From contig UREV01000007.1 of NCBI GenBank assembly GCA_900546925.1, forward strand, positions 32,731 through 96,730: a stretch of DNA of 64,000 nt, in the 5' to 3' direction. The notes below the pieces were generated by a model that saw only the letters and a list, made by a program, of their open reading frames with translations, was not told the DNA's origin and did no database searches. This document shows positions 42,796 through 52,627 of the stretch, one piece after another (position 1 is the first letter of the stretch; each line of letters begins with the position of its first letter). The stretch comes from an uncultured Bacteroides sp. (GTDB lineage Bacteria > Bacteroidota > Bacteroidia > Bacteroidales > UBA932). A program made the position numbers and the translations under genes.

Positions 42796-44289
42796 TTATT
42801 CCTTTCCTGACAATGTCCTCCTCATCGCATCAGCCCAGCCCTCCTTCAAATCATGAACCTTATTTGCAGGAGCAAGCGGCGTAAACTCCTTGTCGGCATG
42901 CCACTGACTCTTGATCTCATCCAGCGAACTCCAGTAACCCGTCGCCAGACCGGCCAGATAGCAGGCACCCATAGCCGTCGTCTCGATAACCTTAGGACGT
43001 ATAACCTTGGTATTCAATATGTCAGCCTGGAACTGCATCATCAGATTATTCTTCGATGCGCCTCCGTCCACCTTCAACTCCGTCAGTTTGATACCCGCAT
43101 CCTTCTCCATCGCATGCACGATATCCATCGTCTCGAAAGCAATACCCTCGAGAGCCGCACGCGCAATATGAGCCGCCGTCGTCCCTCGTGTGATCCCGCA
43201 AATCGTCCCCTTCGCGTACTGATCCCAGTAAGGCGCGCCCAGTCCGGTCAATGCCGGTACGAAATAGACTCCGCCGTTGTCCGGTACGGTCATGGCCAAT
43301 GCCTCTACTTCCGAAGATGATTTTATTATGCCGAGCCCGTCGCGGAGCCACTGGATAGCTGAACCGCCTACGAAAATACTGCCCTCCAGAGCGTAATTTA
43401 CCTTGTCGCCTATCTTCCAGGCCACAGTGGTAAGAAGATTATGAGAAGACAAAATAGGTTTCTCTCCACTGTTCATAAGAAGGAAACATCCTGTGCCATA
43501 AGTGTTTTTCACAGAACCCGGTGCGGTACACATCTGACCGAAAAGAGCAGCCTGCTGGTCTCCTGCAATACCTGCGATAGGAACCTTATGAGCAAATATC
43601 GTAGTCTTGGTATATCCGTAAACCTCACTTGAAGAACGCACTTCAGGCATCATGGATATAGGAATGTCGAATAGCTTCAGAAGCTCCTCATCCCATGCGA
43701 GAGTATGGATGTTGAAAAGCATAGTCCTGGAAGCATTGCTCACGTCAGTGACATGGACTTCACCGCGGGTGAGATTCCAGATGAGCCAGGTGTCCACTGT
43801 TCCGAAACGCAGTTTGCCTGCCTCAGCCTTGGCGCGCGCTCCAGGGACATTCTCCAGAATCCAACGGATCTTGGTGGCACTGAAATAAGCGTCGATGATG
43901 AGACCGGTCTTTTCGCGGATGAACCCTGTCAGGTTCTGCGCCTTCAGGCCGTCGCAATACTCTGATGTCCTGCGGTCCTGCCACACAATAGCGTTGTAAA
44001 CCGGCTCTCCTGTCTCCGCATCCCAGACGATTGTGGTCTCCCTCTGGTTAGTAATTCCGATACCGGCAATATTCAAACCGTTGATTCCCAATGTGGTAAT
44101 GGCCTCTGCTATGACTGAAGCCTCGGAAGACCAGATGTCTTTAGGGTCATGCTCGACCCAACCCGGTTTCGGAAAATGCTGAGTAAACTCTTTCTGTGCT
44201 GTTGCACATACGTGTCCGTCATGGTCGAAGACTATCGCCCTTGAAGAACTTGTGCCCTGGTCCAGAGCAAGGATATATTTCTGTTCCAT
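42796..44289 (-). CDS. glpK: Glycerol kinase
   Basis: A 497-residue FGGY-family kinase that traps imported glycerol as glycerol-3-phosphate. It has N-terminal DQGTSSSRAIVFDHDG, the FGGY signature region around YFSATKIRWILENVPGA and GTVDTWLIWNLT, and the ATPase segments GIAGDQQAALFGQMC and VDGGASKNNLMMQF. Length is normal. It is followed by glpF. No glycerol-3-phosphate dehydrogenase is in the window. The 59-nt gap to rpoN contains a weak TAACTTAG box. Confidence 0.96.
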   Translation of the reverse strand: MEQKYILALDQGTSSSRAIVFDHDGHVCATAQKEFTQHFPKPGWVEHDPKDIWSSEASVIAEAITTLGINGLNIAGIGITNQRETTIVWDAETGEPVYNAIVWQDRRTSEYCDGLKAQNLTGFIREKTGLIIDAYFSATKIRWILENVPGARAKAEAGKLRFGTVDTWLIWNLTRGEVHVTDVSNASRTMLFNIHTLAWDEELLKLFDIPISMMPEVRSSSEVYGYTKTTIFAHKVPIAGIAGDQQAALFGQMCTAPGSVKNTYGTGCFLLMNSGEKPILSSHNLLTTVAWKIGDKVNYALEGSIFVGGSAIQWLRDGLGIIKSSSEVEALAMTVPDNGGVYFVPALTGLGAPYWDQYAKGTICGITRGTTAAHIARAALEGIAFETMDIVHAMEKDAGIKLTELKVDGGASKNNLMMQFQADILNTKVIRPKVIETTAMGACYLAGLATGYWSSLDEIKSQWHADKEFTPLAPANKVHDLKEGWADAMRRTLSGKE

Positions 44290-44348
44290 TTCTGTATAAC
44301 GTTTTATGTTTCAGCGGCCCTTAACCGCTATGTTATCTAAGTTATGTA

Positions 44349-45764
44349 CTATAACTCTTTACGTAGTCGTGCTTTAGGGATGTTCAGCTGATCGCGATAT
44401 TTGGCTATAGTCCGTCGGGCTACTTTGTAACCCTTTTCGTTCATGAGCGTCACAAGCTCATCATCAGTAAGTGGCTTGTGCTTGTCCTCCTTGTCCACAA
44501 AGTCCTGGAGAACCTTCTTCAGCTCCCTTGTAGATACCTCTTCACCCTGCTGATTCTCAAGACCTTCCGAGAAGAAATACTTCAGAGGGAAGATACCGAA
44601 ATGAGTCTCTATATACTTGCTGTTCACCACTCGTGAAATCGTGGAAATGTCGAATCCTGTCTTGGACGCGATATCTTTCAGTACCATCGGTTTCAAGTGG
44701 GACTCGTCCCCGTCCATGAAATAATCATGCTGATAATCGATTATCGCCTGCATGGTACTCAGCAGAGTATTATGACGTTGCTTCAGAGCCTCCACAAACC
44801 ACTTCGCGGAATCCATCTTCTGCTTCACGAATGTGGCAGCCTCCTTCTTCTGACGCTCAGATGAATTTGCGGCATCCATGAGAAGGTCTGCATATTTCTT
44901 GTTTATCCTGATCTCCGGAATGGAAAAACGAGGCATGGTAAGTTTGAGTTCCCCATTCTCCAGCGACAAGATGAAGTCAGGCACAATCTGCTGAGCCTGA
45001 TCATTATACGAATCGTCGATCTGTCCGCCTGGAGACGGATTCAGCTTCACGATTCTCGCCATGGCCGCCTTCATCTCATCCTGAGAAAGGTTCAGCCTGG
45101 TCATAATCTTCTGGAAATGCTTGTTCGAAAACTCCTGGAACCAGTCCGTAAGAATCCTCTGTGCATTAATGACATCCGGAGTCTGCTTGAGCCCCTTTAG
45201 CTGAATCAACAGACACTCCCTCAAATCACGTGCGCCGATTCCTGGCGGGTCGAACTCCTGAATGATATGCAGCATCTTCTCCACCTCTTCAGGTGTGGTT
45301 TCGATATTCATCCTGAAAGCGAGATCATCCACGAGACTGTCGATATCCCTTCTGAGATACCCGTCCTCATCCAGACTGCCTATGATAAAAGCAGCTATAT
45401 CATGCTGATGCTCACTTAAATTCCTGAATCCGAGCTGTTCCATCAGACTCTGGGTGAAACTCTCCTTGACAGAAAAAGTATTGTACTCAGGACGTTCATC
45501 CTTTCCGTAATTATTCACGCGAAGCTTGTAATCCGGAATGGAATCGTCCTCCTTTATATCTGAAAGCGACACCTCTCTCGGCTGTTCCTCTCCATCCTCA
45601 TCCTTCGATTCAGGAGTCTCGTCATCCAGAACAGGATTCTCTTCCAACTCTTTACGGATTCTCTGTTCCAAATCCTGTATGGGAAGCTCTATCAGCTTGA
45701 TAGTCTGTATCTGGAGCGGTGATAATTTCTGGACCTGTTTCAGTCCCAATTCCTGTTTCAGCAT
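44349..45764 (-). CDS. rpoN: RNA polymerase sigma-54 factor RpoN
   Basis: A 471-residue sigma-54. Region I is Gln/Leu-rich (LKQVQKLSPLQIQTIKLIEL), region II is acidic, and the core-binding domain follows. The C-terminal region has the RpoN box ARRTIAKYR at residues 449-457. It directs RNA polymerase to -24/-12 promoters and requires an enhancer-binding ATPase, none of which is visible in this window. It is the last gene of a minus-strand run with a SPOR protein and an LEA-like lipoprotein. Confidence 0.96.
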   Translation of the reverse strand: MLKQELGLKQVQKLSPLQIQTIKLIELPIQDLEQRIRKELEENPVLDDETPESKDEDGEEQPREVSLSDIKEDDSIPDYKLRVNNYGKDERPEYNTFSVKESFTQSLMEQLGFRNLSEHQHDIAAFIIGSLDEDGYLRRDIDSLVDDLAFRMNIETTPEEVEKMLHIIQEFDPPGIGARDLRECLLIQLKGLKQTPDVINAQRILTDWFQEFSNKHFQKIMTRLNLSQDEMKAAMARIVKLNPSPGGQIDDSYNDQAQQIVPDFILSLENGELKLTMPRFSIPEIRINKKYADLLMDAANSSERQKKEAATFVKQKMDSAKWFVEALKQRHNTLLSTMQAIIDYQHDYFMDGDESHLKPMVLKDIASKTGFDISTISRVVNSKYIETHFGIFPLKYFFSEGLENQQGEEVSTRELKKVLQDFVDKEDKHKPLTDDELVTLMNEKGYKVARRTIAKYRDQLNIPKARLRKEL

Positions 45765-45774
45765 AGACTATAAT

Positions 45775-46287
45775 TTAAAGAACTGACGGATAATGGATTT
45801 GCTCTTTCACTACAAAAGATGCCGGGAACGTACCCTTCACCTTCTGCAAAAATTCCATAGCCTCTGATTTCGTCCTGAAATCACCTACTGCCACCTTGAA
45901 AAACGGATTCTGATAACTCCTGTATGCCGGCACAGTAGGATGCATCTCCCTGAAACTGTTCAACGCGGTTTCAGACGCGCCTCGTGCGTTCTGGCTGTTG
46001 TCGAAGAAAATTCTCACGCGATAACCTGTGAGCGTCCTGGAAGGATTCGCCCCGAAATGCGCCTTCATGGCATTGACAATAGCCTGAGACTGGTGCAGGC
46101 TCACTTTTCCGGCCTCCTGCGAGGTGAGAAGGTTGAAAACCGATTTGCCCACAAGAGTGGAATCGACTGTCGGCGGCAGCATAAAAACCGTCGTATCGAC
46201 CGCTGCCGGAACTTCCTGCGCCCCGGCCGTCCATGATGCCAATGCCGGAATTATCGCGGCCAGAATAAGTATGATAATCTTTTTCAT
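45775..46287 (-). CDS. SPOR-domain periplasmic protein
   Basis: A 170-residue exported protein from the chosen start (MKKIIILILAAIIPALASW), with a signal peptide cleaved near AGA-QEV. The last ~80 residues form a SPOR domain (GYRVRIFFDNSQNARGA, then NPFFKVAVGDFRTKSEAMEF), which binds denuded septal peptidoglycan in the periplasm. Upstream in-frame codons would overlap the preceding gene and do not encode a signal sequence. It lies 10 nt upstream of rpoN. Confidence 0.88.
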   Translation of the reverse strand: MKKIIILILAAIIPALASWTAGAQEVPAAVDTTVFMLPPTVDSTLVGKSVFNLLTSQEAGKVSLHQSQAIVNAMKAHFGANPSRTLTGYRVRIFFDNSQNARGASETALNSFREMHPTVPAYRSYQNPFFKVAVGDFRTKSEAMEFLQKVKGTFPASFVVKEQIHYPSVL

Positions 46288-46321
46288 TTTTGTCAATGTT
46301 TCTGTCAATGATGTTGTTACG

Positions 46322-46789
46322 TTATTTTCCGTTGCCTTCTGTGAACTGGGAGAGAGGGACATTCTTCTTGCTTATGGTCTTGCTCAAACCTTTCGCAGTC
46401 ACTTTTGCGGACACGTCGAAAGTGTAAGATTCAGGGTTGAGGTCACGGACAAGTGCCATGAGATTCAGAATCGAGACACCCTTCGCAAGAGTTGCCCTTC
46501 CACTAATATTGTATATGTCGTCAGATTTCTTGTGAACCTCTACCGGTTCTGCACTGAAATCTACAAGCGGGCTGCCGTTATGATAAACTGTGCCGCAAAT
46601 GTCAGTTACTTTAAATGCGAATGTCGGATTATGTATGCCAACAGCGATTACTGCGTCTATACTTCTGAGCCCTGACGGCGTTATCGAAACTATGTCGTAT
46701 GAATTGACTCCGATTTCATGAATCTTCCCACAGGAGGTCGCCAACAGTGAAATAATCGCTGTGATAAGTATCAATACTTTGTTTTTCAT
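46322..46789 (-). CDS. LEA-like lipoprotein
   Basis: A 155-residue lipoprotein with lipobox LATSC (Cys20). The mature part, an all-beta segment with AVIAVGIHNPTFAFKVTDIC followed by GTVYHNGSPLVDFS, resembles LEA14/water-stress-type immunoglobulin sandwiches. Its role is unknown. It is the first gene of the lipoprotein-SPOR-rpoN run and is divergent from miaB. Confidence 0.72.
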   Translation of the reverse strand: MKNKVLILITAIISLLATSCGKIHEIGVNSYDIVSITPSGLRSIDAVIAVGIHNPTFAFKVTDICGTVYHNGSPLVDFSAEPVEVHKKSDDIYNISGRATLAKGVSILNLMALVRDLNPESYTFDVSAKVTAKGLSKTISKKNVPLSQFTEGNGK

Positions 46790-46865
46790 CTTCTTATATC
46801 GTTCAAATCTTGGTCCCCAATATGGAAACTCAGATTACAAATATAGAAAAAATTAATAAAAATTA

Positions 46866-46873
46866 TAACTTTG
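46866..46873 (+). promoter_or_regulatory. -7 box TAACTTTG of miaB
   Basis: TAACTTTG lies 81 nt before the miaB ATG. No convincing -33 element. It shares a short intergenic region with the divergent lipoprotein gene. Confidence 0.5.
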
Positions 46874-46954
46874 CATATCAAATAGGCAATGAATGTGCCA
46901 TACAGTGCGTTCAGAGGCCATGCCAAACTTTTTTATCAGAAAAGCATGTAGATT

Positions 46955-48322
46955 ATGAGTAACAAAAAAGTATATATCGAGACTTACGGCTGCCAGATGA
47001 ACGTAAATGACACGGAAGTTATTTTCTCCATTCTCAAAAAGGCCGGTTACGACCGCACCGAGAATATGGACGACGCCGATGTCGTGATGGCGAACACCTG
47101 TTCCATCAGGGACAATGCCGAACAGCGTATCTGGGGCAGAATCGACCAGTTCCATGGTCATAAGAAAATTCATGACGGAGTTCTTGTCGGCATAGTAGGC
47201 TGTATGGCCGAGAGACTTAAAGAGAAACTGCTTGAAAGCGGACGTGTGGATTTCGTCGCAGGACCGGACTCATACAGATCGCTTCCGATGTTGCTCTCAC
47301 GCATCGCTCCTGGACAGCCGCAGATTAACGTGGAACTCTCCAAAGAGGAAACATACGGTGATATCGAGCCTGTCCGTATCGACCGCAACGGCGTTTCGGC
47401 ATTTATTTCCATCATGCGCGGATGTAACAATGTCTGCTCATATTGCGTCGTACCTTATACCCGAGGCGTGGAGCGCAGCCGCGACCCTCATACAATCGTA
47501 CGTGAAGCTTGTGATGTGTTCTCGAAAGGATATAAGGAAGTGACCCTTCTCGGACAGAATGTGGATTCATATCTTTGGACAAATCCTGAGAATCCTGAGG
47601 AAAAAGTGGATTTCGCCGACCTCCTCATTATGGTAGCGGAAATCAGTCCTCTTCTACGTGTGAGATTCTCTACATCGCATCCTAAAGACATCAGTGATAA
47701 GGTGATAGATACCATGGCGAAGTTCGACAACATCTGCCGCCACATCCATCTGCCGGTTCAGTCAGGAAGCAATGTCATGCTCGAAAAGATGAGACGCCGC
47801 TATACACGTGAATGGTATCTCGACAGAGTGGCACGTATCCGTCAGGCCATGCCGGACTGCGCCATAACTACGGATATCATCGCCGGCTTCTGCGGTGAAA
47901 CTGAGCAGGATCACCAGGACACCCTCGATATCATGCGCAGAGTGAAATACGACTATGCCTATATGTTCCAGTACTCAGAGCGTCCGGGAACATTGGCAGC
48001 GCGCAAATATCCTGACGATATCGTGCCGCAGGAAAAGACCCGCCGTCTGAACGAAATCATTGCCCTCCAGAATGAACTGAGCCTGGAAAGCAATAAGAAA
48101 GACGTGGGTAAAGTGCTGACTGTCTTGGTGGAAGGAACATCCAAACGCAGTGACAAGGAACTCTGCGGAAGAGCTTCCAACAATAAAATGTGCGTCTTCC
48201 CTGCAGAACTTGCCGAGGCTTCAGAGCCGACAGCTCCGGGACGTTATCACGTAGGCGATTACGTTAAAGTGGAAGTCCTCTCCTGCACCTCAGCGACATT
48301 GATCTGCAAAATAGCAGAATAA
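46955..48322 (+). CDS. miaB: tRNA-2-methylthio-N6-isopentenyladenosine synthase MiaB
   Basis: A 455-residue radical-SAM methylthiotransferase that adds a methylthio group to A37 of tRNAs reading UNN codons. The N-terminal UPF0004 domain contains ETYGCQMNVNDTE, NTCSIRDNAEQ and GCMAERLKE, which supply the cluster-binding cysteines. The radical-SAM CxxxCxxC follows in RGCNNVCSYCVVPYTRG. A C-terminal TRAM domain ends the protein (VKVEVLSCTSATLICK). Length is standard. It converges with nhaC, the two stops being 5 nt apart. Confidence 0.96.
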   Translation: MSNKKVYIETYGCQMNVNDTEVIFSILKKAGYDRTENMDDADVVMANTCSIRDNAEQRIWGRIDQFHGHKKIHDGVLVGIVGCMAERLKEKLLESGRVDFVAGPDSYRSLPMLLSRIAPGQPQINVELSKEETYGDIEPVRIDRNGVSAFISIMRGCNNVCSYCVVPYTRGVERSRDPHTIVREACDVFSKGYKEVTLLGQNVDSYLWTNPENPEEKVDFADLLIMVAEISPLLRVRFSTSHPKDISDKVIDTMAKFDNICRHIHLPVQSGSNVMLEKMRRRYTREWYLDRVARIRQAMPDCAITTDIIAGFCGETEQDHQDTLDIMRRVKYDYAYMFQYSERPGTLAARKYPDDIVPQEKTRRLNEIIALQNELSLESNKKDVGKVLTVLVEGTSKRSDKELCGRASNNKMCVFPAELAEASEPTAPGRYHVGDYVKVEVLSCTSATLICKIAE

Positions 48323-48327
48323 AAAAA

Positions 48328-49806
48328 CTAATCTTCTTTCGGGGCTGCGTCCCTACGGAATATCTTATACCCGGTTATGGCCATAATGATGCTCATGACC
48401 GGGCTTATTATATTGAAAAAGCAGAACGGGAAGTAGGCCAATGTCGGTACTCCAAGGATGGTGGCCTGTGTCATACCGCAACTGCTCCACGGATAAAGTG
48501 GGGAAGTGACTGTGGCAGAGTCTTCTACAGATCTTCCGAGCAGTCTGCTTTCATATCCGCGTTTCGCGTAGATATCCTTGTATATATCTGAAGTCAGGAT
48601 GATGGCCAGGTACTGGTCGGAAATGACACCATTGAGGATAACACCTGTTCCGACAGTGGATGCCACGAGTCCTGTCCTGGTCTTGGTCATAGGCAAGATG
48701 AGAGATGCCAAGTGATGCAGCATGCCGCTGGCTTTCATGCAGCCCCCGAAGCACATGGCGCTGATGACCAGGTAAACGGTGTTGAGCATTCCCAACATAC
48801 CCCTCGATGATACAAGTTTGTCCACTTCAGCCACGCCGGTGCTCACCGAAACGGAGTCATAGATGGTCTTCACGATACCGGTAAACAATGCTCCGGCCTG
48901 TCCGCCCTTTCCGTTTAAACCCATGGACTCCAAGGCATTGACCCCAATCTCATTTATTATGTGCGGCTGGAGAATTATCGCGAAGACGGCGGCGAGGACG
49001 GTGGAAATGCCGAGGACTGTGAGGGCCGGCATCTTGCGCGCAATCATGATTCCGGTGATCACGGGAACCACCAGCGTCCAGAGCGAGATGTTGAATTTGG
49101 AGTCGAGTGTTTCGGTGTAGACAGTGATCTGCGTAGCGTCGTGGCCGGTATGGAGGAATCCCAGTATGAGGAAGATGATCAGGGTCAATGCAAATGATGG
49201 CACTGTGGTGAGCATCAGATATTTGATGTGCTTGAACAGGGGAGTGCCGGCGATGGATGAGGCCATGACGGTGGTGTCGGAAAGTGGCGAAATCTTGTCT
49301 CCGAAATATGCACCGGAGATGATGGCGCCGGCTATCATGCCGTCACTGAAACCCTGTGCCTTGCCGATTCCCATCAGTGCGACTCCGATGGTGGCGATGG
49401 TGGTCCATGAACTTCCTATCATCACGGAAATGAAGGCGCAGATTGCACATGCCGTGAGAAGGAAAATCTTCGGGGATATGATCTGCACCCCATAGTAAAT
49501 GAGGGACGGAACTGTACCGCTCATGGTCCAAGTTCCTGATATTCCGCCGATCAGGAACAAAATCACGATTGCAGTGGTAACGTCTCCGATATTGCTCTTG
49601 ATGGCATCTTCGAAGTCTTGCCACGGCTTTTTGAAGAGCCACATGGCGAGCCAGACGCATATTCCTGCGGAGAAGAGCAGGGCTACCTGACTGGCTCCGA
49701 GGATGGCGTCGCTTCCGAAGAATGATATGTTGAGAATCAGTAGGGTTACAAGTACAATCATGGGTATCAAAGAGATACCCGTTCTGATGATCGAGGATTT
49801 CTTCAT
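48328..49806 (-). CDS. nhaC: Na+/H+ antiporter NhaC family
   Basis: A 492-residue membrane protein with about 11-12 helices, of the NhaC antiporter family. Family motifs include MIGSSWTTIATIGVALMGIG and GAIISGAYFGDKISPLSDTT. It would exchange Na+ for H+ at the inner membrane. In an organism with an Rnf complex it may help to balance the ion gradients, although that link is inference. It is monocistronic, with a TACCTTTG box upstream. Confidence 0.92.
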   Translation of the reverse strand: MKKSSIIRTGISLIPMIVLVTLLILNISFFGSDAILGASQVALLFSAGICVWLAMWLFKKPWQDFEDAIKSNIGDVTTAIVILFLIGGISGTWTMSGTVPSLIYYGVQIISPKIFLLTACAICAFISVMIGSSWTTIATIGVALMGIGKAQGFSDGMIAGAIISGAYFGDKISPLSDTTVMASSIAGTPLFKHIKYLMLTTVPSFALTLIIFLILGFLHTGHDATQITVYTETLDSKFNISLWTLVVPVITGIMIARKMPALTVLGISTVLAAVFAIILQPHIINEIGVNALESMGLNGKGGQAGALFTGIVKTIYDSVSVSTGVAEVDKLVSSRGMLGMLNTVYLVISAMCFGGCMKASGMLHHLASLILPMTKTRTGLVASTVGTGVILNGVISDQYLAIILTSDIYKDIYAKRGYESRLLGRSVEDSATVTSPLYPWSSCGMTQATILGVPTLAYFPFCFFNIISPVMSIIMAITGYKIFRRDAAPKED

Positions 49807-49870
49807 TTGTATATGTCCGTTTTATGTGTAATGTTCCGGCACTGTCTGCCGTTTATCCGTTAAAGGGGTG

Positions 49871-49878
49871 CAAAGGTA
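49871..49878 (-). promoter_or_regulatory. -7 box TACCTTTG of nhaC
   Basis: On the minus strand TACCTTTG lies 64 nt before the nhaC ATG. No clear -33 element. Confidence 0.5.
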
Positions 49879-49882
49879 ACAA

Positions 49883-51310
49883 TTATTTTAAATACGTTAC
49901 CTCCATTTTGTAATCCCAATTGTCGAAATAAAGGTTTCCGCCTTTCCATTCTACTTCACCGCGCTGGAAATCAACGGTTTCGCTTCGTGGATATTTTTTC
50001 TTTGGAATGAACTCCTGTCCGTAGTCGTTGTTTACGACGAATCTGTATGAATCGATGGCCCCGAGGTAGTGTTCTCCGCCGAATGACTGGTCTACTGGAA
50101 CCCATCCATATTCTTCAAGCCAGATTTCTGACCAGTCGTGTAGGCCGTCGTCGCCAGGATGCATCATGAATCCGCTTTGGAATCTGGCAGGGATACCTGC
50201 TGATCTGCAGAGTGTTATGAACAGCAGGCTGACTTGTCCGCAGTCGCCGTGACCATTCGCGAGTACGTATTCCGGAATGTTCGGGATGGTGGAGTACTCG
50301 CGAGCAGACGCCCACGGGAAATTCGCGTCTATCCACTCATAAAAGGCTTTCGCCTTGAGGACCGGTTCGCTGATTCCTTGGGTCAATGAATCTCTGAGGG
50401 CGATGATTTCCGGGGTGAAGATTATGTGCTTTTCACGTTCTCCCAAGTATTGTTCAGGTTTTGTTGCTTGGATATCTTTTGTGTTTTTGTGAATGTTGTC
50501 GGTGTCTTCCGGTGTTATCCCGAGAGGGAACCATTCGCCGTAGCAGGTGTATTCGAATTCTTCATAAAACACTGTCGGCCAGCCTGACGACGCCTTTGCC
50601 TCCATGTAGAGAGAACTATGTGGGGAAGCATTGCCGGAAAACGTAATCCCTTCAGCATCTTTTAGTTCGGTGCGGAAGTATTGTGGTGAGGCGGAATTGG
50701 TCGGTCTGGTGGTCCAGCCGGCTTCGATGAATTTCACGTCTTTCTGTCTCGGGACGTCGGTTCTCGGGTAGGGGAGCCAGCAGCGTATGGTTTCGCCGTC
50801 AGGGACTGCACCCGAATCTACTGTGAGGGTGTATCTTACTCTCATTCGTACAGGTTCGCCGATGTATTTGTCGCCTGATAGATAACCGCCGGGTTTCGCA
50901 GTGGCGTCTTTGTCGGCGTTTTTCCCTGAACGTATGTCTTCTGCGATTTTCTGAATATTCTGTTCTCCGAGGTTATGGTATGTGGAGGTGATTTTGCCGG
51001 TTATGGCTTCTTTCCTTTTGTTGCAGTATTCGTCGATGCGGAACAGGTTCGGGGCGGCGTTCTTGAAATAGCGGAGTTCCCCGTCCAGTGTCATGGCTTC
51101 GAGTTTTCCGCTGTTTGTCCATGCGGTTATCATGGAGTCGTTCGCTTCCGGGATGTATTTGTGGATATATTCGGTTACTTCTGCACGTGTTCTGCAGAAG
51201 TCTATGGCGAGCCTGTGCTGCAGATCGCTTTCCCAACTGTAATCGGTTCTGTTACATCCTGTTGCTCCTAACAATAGAGCTGCTATGGTGAAAAATCTCG
51301 GTAGGTTCAT
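49883..51310 (-). CDS. Transglutaminase-like lipoprotein
   Basis: A 475-residue lipoprotein with lipobox GATGC and a C-terminal transglutaminase-like domain. The catalytic Cys357 lies in GHGDCGQ; the His and Asp follow in DDGLHDWSEIWLEEYGWVPVDQ, so the Cys-His-Asp triad is complete. Such proteins may act as peptidases on cell-wall peptides or foreign peptides. It lies 78 nt downstream of a dipeptide epimerase on the same strand. The pairing is found in Bacteroidota and suggests murein-peptide recycling, though the substrate is unproven. Confidence 0.85.
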   Translation of the reverse strand: MNLPRFFTIAALLLGATGCNRTDYSWESDLQHRLAIDFCRTRAEVTEYIHKYIPEANDSMITAWTNSGKLEAMTLDGELRYFKNAAPNLFRIDEYCNKRKEAITGKITSTYHNLGEQNIQKIAEDIRSGKNADKDATAKPGGYLSGDKYIGEPVRMRVRYTLTVDSGAVPDGETIRCWLPYPRTDVPRQKDVKFIEAGWTTRPTNSASPQYFRTELKDAEGITFSGNASPHSSLYMEAKASSGWPTVFYEEFEYTCYGEWFPLGITPEDTDNIHKNTKDIQATKPEQYLGEREKHIIFTPEIIALRDSLTQGISEPVLKAKAFYEWIDANFPWASAREYSTIPNIPEYVLANGHGDCGQVSLLFITLCRSAGIPARFQSGFMMHPGDDGLHDWSEIWLEEYGWVPVDQSFGGEHYLGAIDSYRFVVNNDYGQEFIPKKKYPRSETVDFQRGEVEWKGGNLYFDNWDYKMEVTYLK

Positions 51311-51388
51311 GGTTGTTTATTTTGCTTTTTGCGCTGTGTCTGAAGCCTCGCGGGAGTCACGCGTTTCCGGAGGTTCTCGTCGTGTGTA

Positions 51389-52561
51389 TTATAACTTCGT
51401 AAGTCCAAGTCCTGGCAGATCGTTGAGGGCAATCTTACCTTTCTCTACTGTCGGACCCTTGAAAATATCATTGGCAATCAACAGATTACCATCGAGGTCT
51501 GCGAAGTCTACGCCTGGTGAGAGCTGCGCGGCGGCAGCTATGGCGCAAGAGGTCTCGGTCATGCAGCCGATCATCACTTTCATGCCTTCAGCACGTGCAT
51601 AGTTCATCATTTTCCACGCTTCGCGCATGCCGGTGCATTTCATGAGTTTTATATTTATTCCAGTGTATGCGCCTTTTATTGAAGGGATGTCTTTCAGCCT
51701 CTGGATAGCTTCGTCGGCAAATGTCGGAAGCGGGCTTCGCTCTGTCAGCCAAGCATTTGCGTCCAGCATTTCTTTCGGCATAGGCTGCTCCACCATGACG
51801 ATGCCATGTTCTTTCAGCCAGAAGATTTCGTCCAATGCCTTTTCCTTGTCTTTCCATCCTTGGTTTGCGTCGACGGCGATAGGCAGGTCAGTGACTTCGC
51901 GTATGGCTGTGATCATTTCCCTGTCACGCGGTGTTCCGACTTTTACTTTCAGTATGTTGAACTGCCCGGCGACTTCCTTGGTTTTAAGTTTAACCATTTC
52001 GTCGGTGTCGATGCCTATCGTATATGTGGTGTCGGGCGTTTTGGCAGGGTTCAGTCCCAGCATTTTATACCAAGGAGCTCCTATCATTTTGCCTACGAGG
52101 TCGTGCAGGGCTATGTCTATGGCTGCTTTGGCTGCCGTGTCGCCCGGTGAGAGGCTGTCCACGTAAGTCAGGATGTCGTCTATGCAGAATGGGTCGCTGA
52201 ACTGTCCGAGGTCCACTTTTTTCAGGAAGTTGCATACGCTATCCACTGTTTGTCCAAGGTATGGAGGCATGGAGGCTTCACCATATCCGGTGAATCCGTC
52301 GTAGTCTATTCTTATCTGAACGTCGGGGGTAGTGCTTCTGGAGAATGATGAAACGGTGAATACATGCTTGAGTTTCAGTTCGTATGGTTCGAATGAAAGT
52401 TTCATGCGGGACGTGACACCGGCATTGACATTAGCCGAAAAAAACTTTCCGGCAGGGGTGGACTCTTTTCCGGCGTTGACGGCGGCAGCCCATGCGTTGC
52501 CGCTCAGCAGGCTTGCGCCGGCGGCGATTGCACTCGTTTTCAGGAATTCGCGACGTTTCAT
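51389..52561 (-). CDS. Exported dipeptide epimerase (L-Ala-D/L-Glu epimerase-like, enolase superfamily)
   Basis: A 390-residue enolase-superfamily protein of the muconate-lactonizing subgroup. It has a Tat-like signal (KRREFLKTSAIAAGASLL). Key residues are the KxK pair in ILKVKVG, DANQGW (Asp metal ligand), MVEQPMP, FADEAIQ, and NIKLMKC with a catalytic Lys. This resembles L-Ala-D/L-Glu epimerases, which convert murein dipeptides. Export by Tat is unusual because known enzymes of this type are cytosolic. The start at 52561 gives the twin-arginine signal; the longer in-frame extension is not homologous. It precedes a transglutaminase on the same strand. Confidence 0.86.
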   Translation of the reverse strand: MKRREFLKTSAIAAGASLLSGNAWAAAVNAGKESTPAGKFFSANVNAGVTSRMKLSFEPYELKLKHVFTVSSFSRSTTPDVQIRIDYDGFTGYGEASMPPYLGQTVDSVCNFLKKVDLGQFSDPFCIDDILTYVDSLSPGDTAAKAAIDIALHDLVGKMIGAPWYKMLGLNPAKTPDTTYTIGIDTDEMVKLKTKEVAGQFNILKVKVGTPRDREMITAIREVTDLPIAVDANQGWKDKEKALDEIFWLKEHGIVMVEQPMPKEMLDANAWLTERSPLPTFADEAIQRLKDIPSIKGAYTGINIKLMKCTGMREAWKMMNYARAEGMKVMIGCMTETSCAIAAAAQLSPGVDFADLDGNLLIANDIFKGPTVEKGKIALNDLPGLGLTKL

Positions 52562-52578
52562 AAACTCTATGTTTTTCA

Positions 52579-52608
52579 CAAACATACAAAAAAAGGTAAA
52601 GTCGTGCA
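52579..52608 (-). promoter_or_regulatory. Promoter of the epimerase gene
   Basis: On the minus strand TTG (52608-52606) and TATGTTTG (52586-52579) are 19 nt apart, 17 nt before the ATG. Confidence 0.5.
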
Positions 52609-52627
52609 AGGTTATCCGTTTTAGTTT

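Noticed and set aside
48328..49806. A sodium-Rnf/NhaC operon link
   Set aside because: The genes are 23 kb apart with separate promoters; only a physiological link can be suggested.
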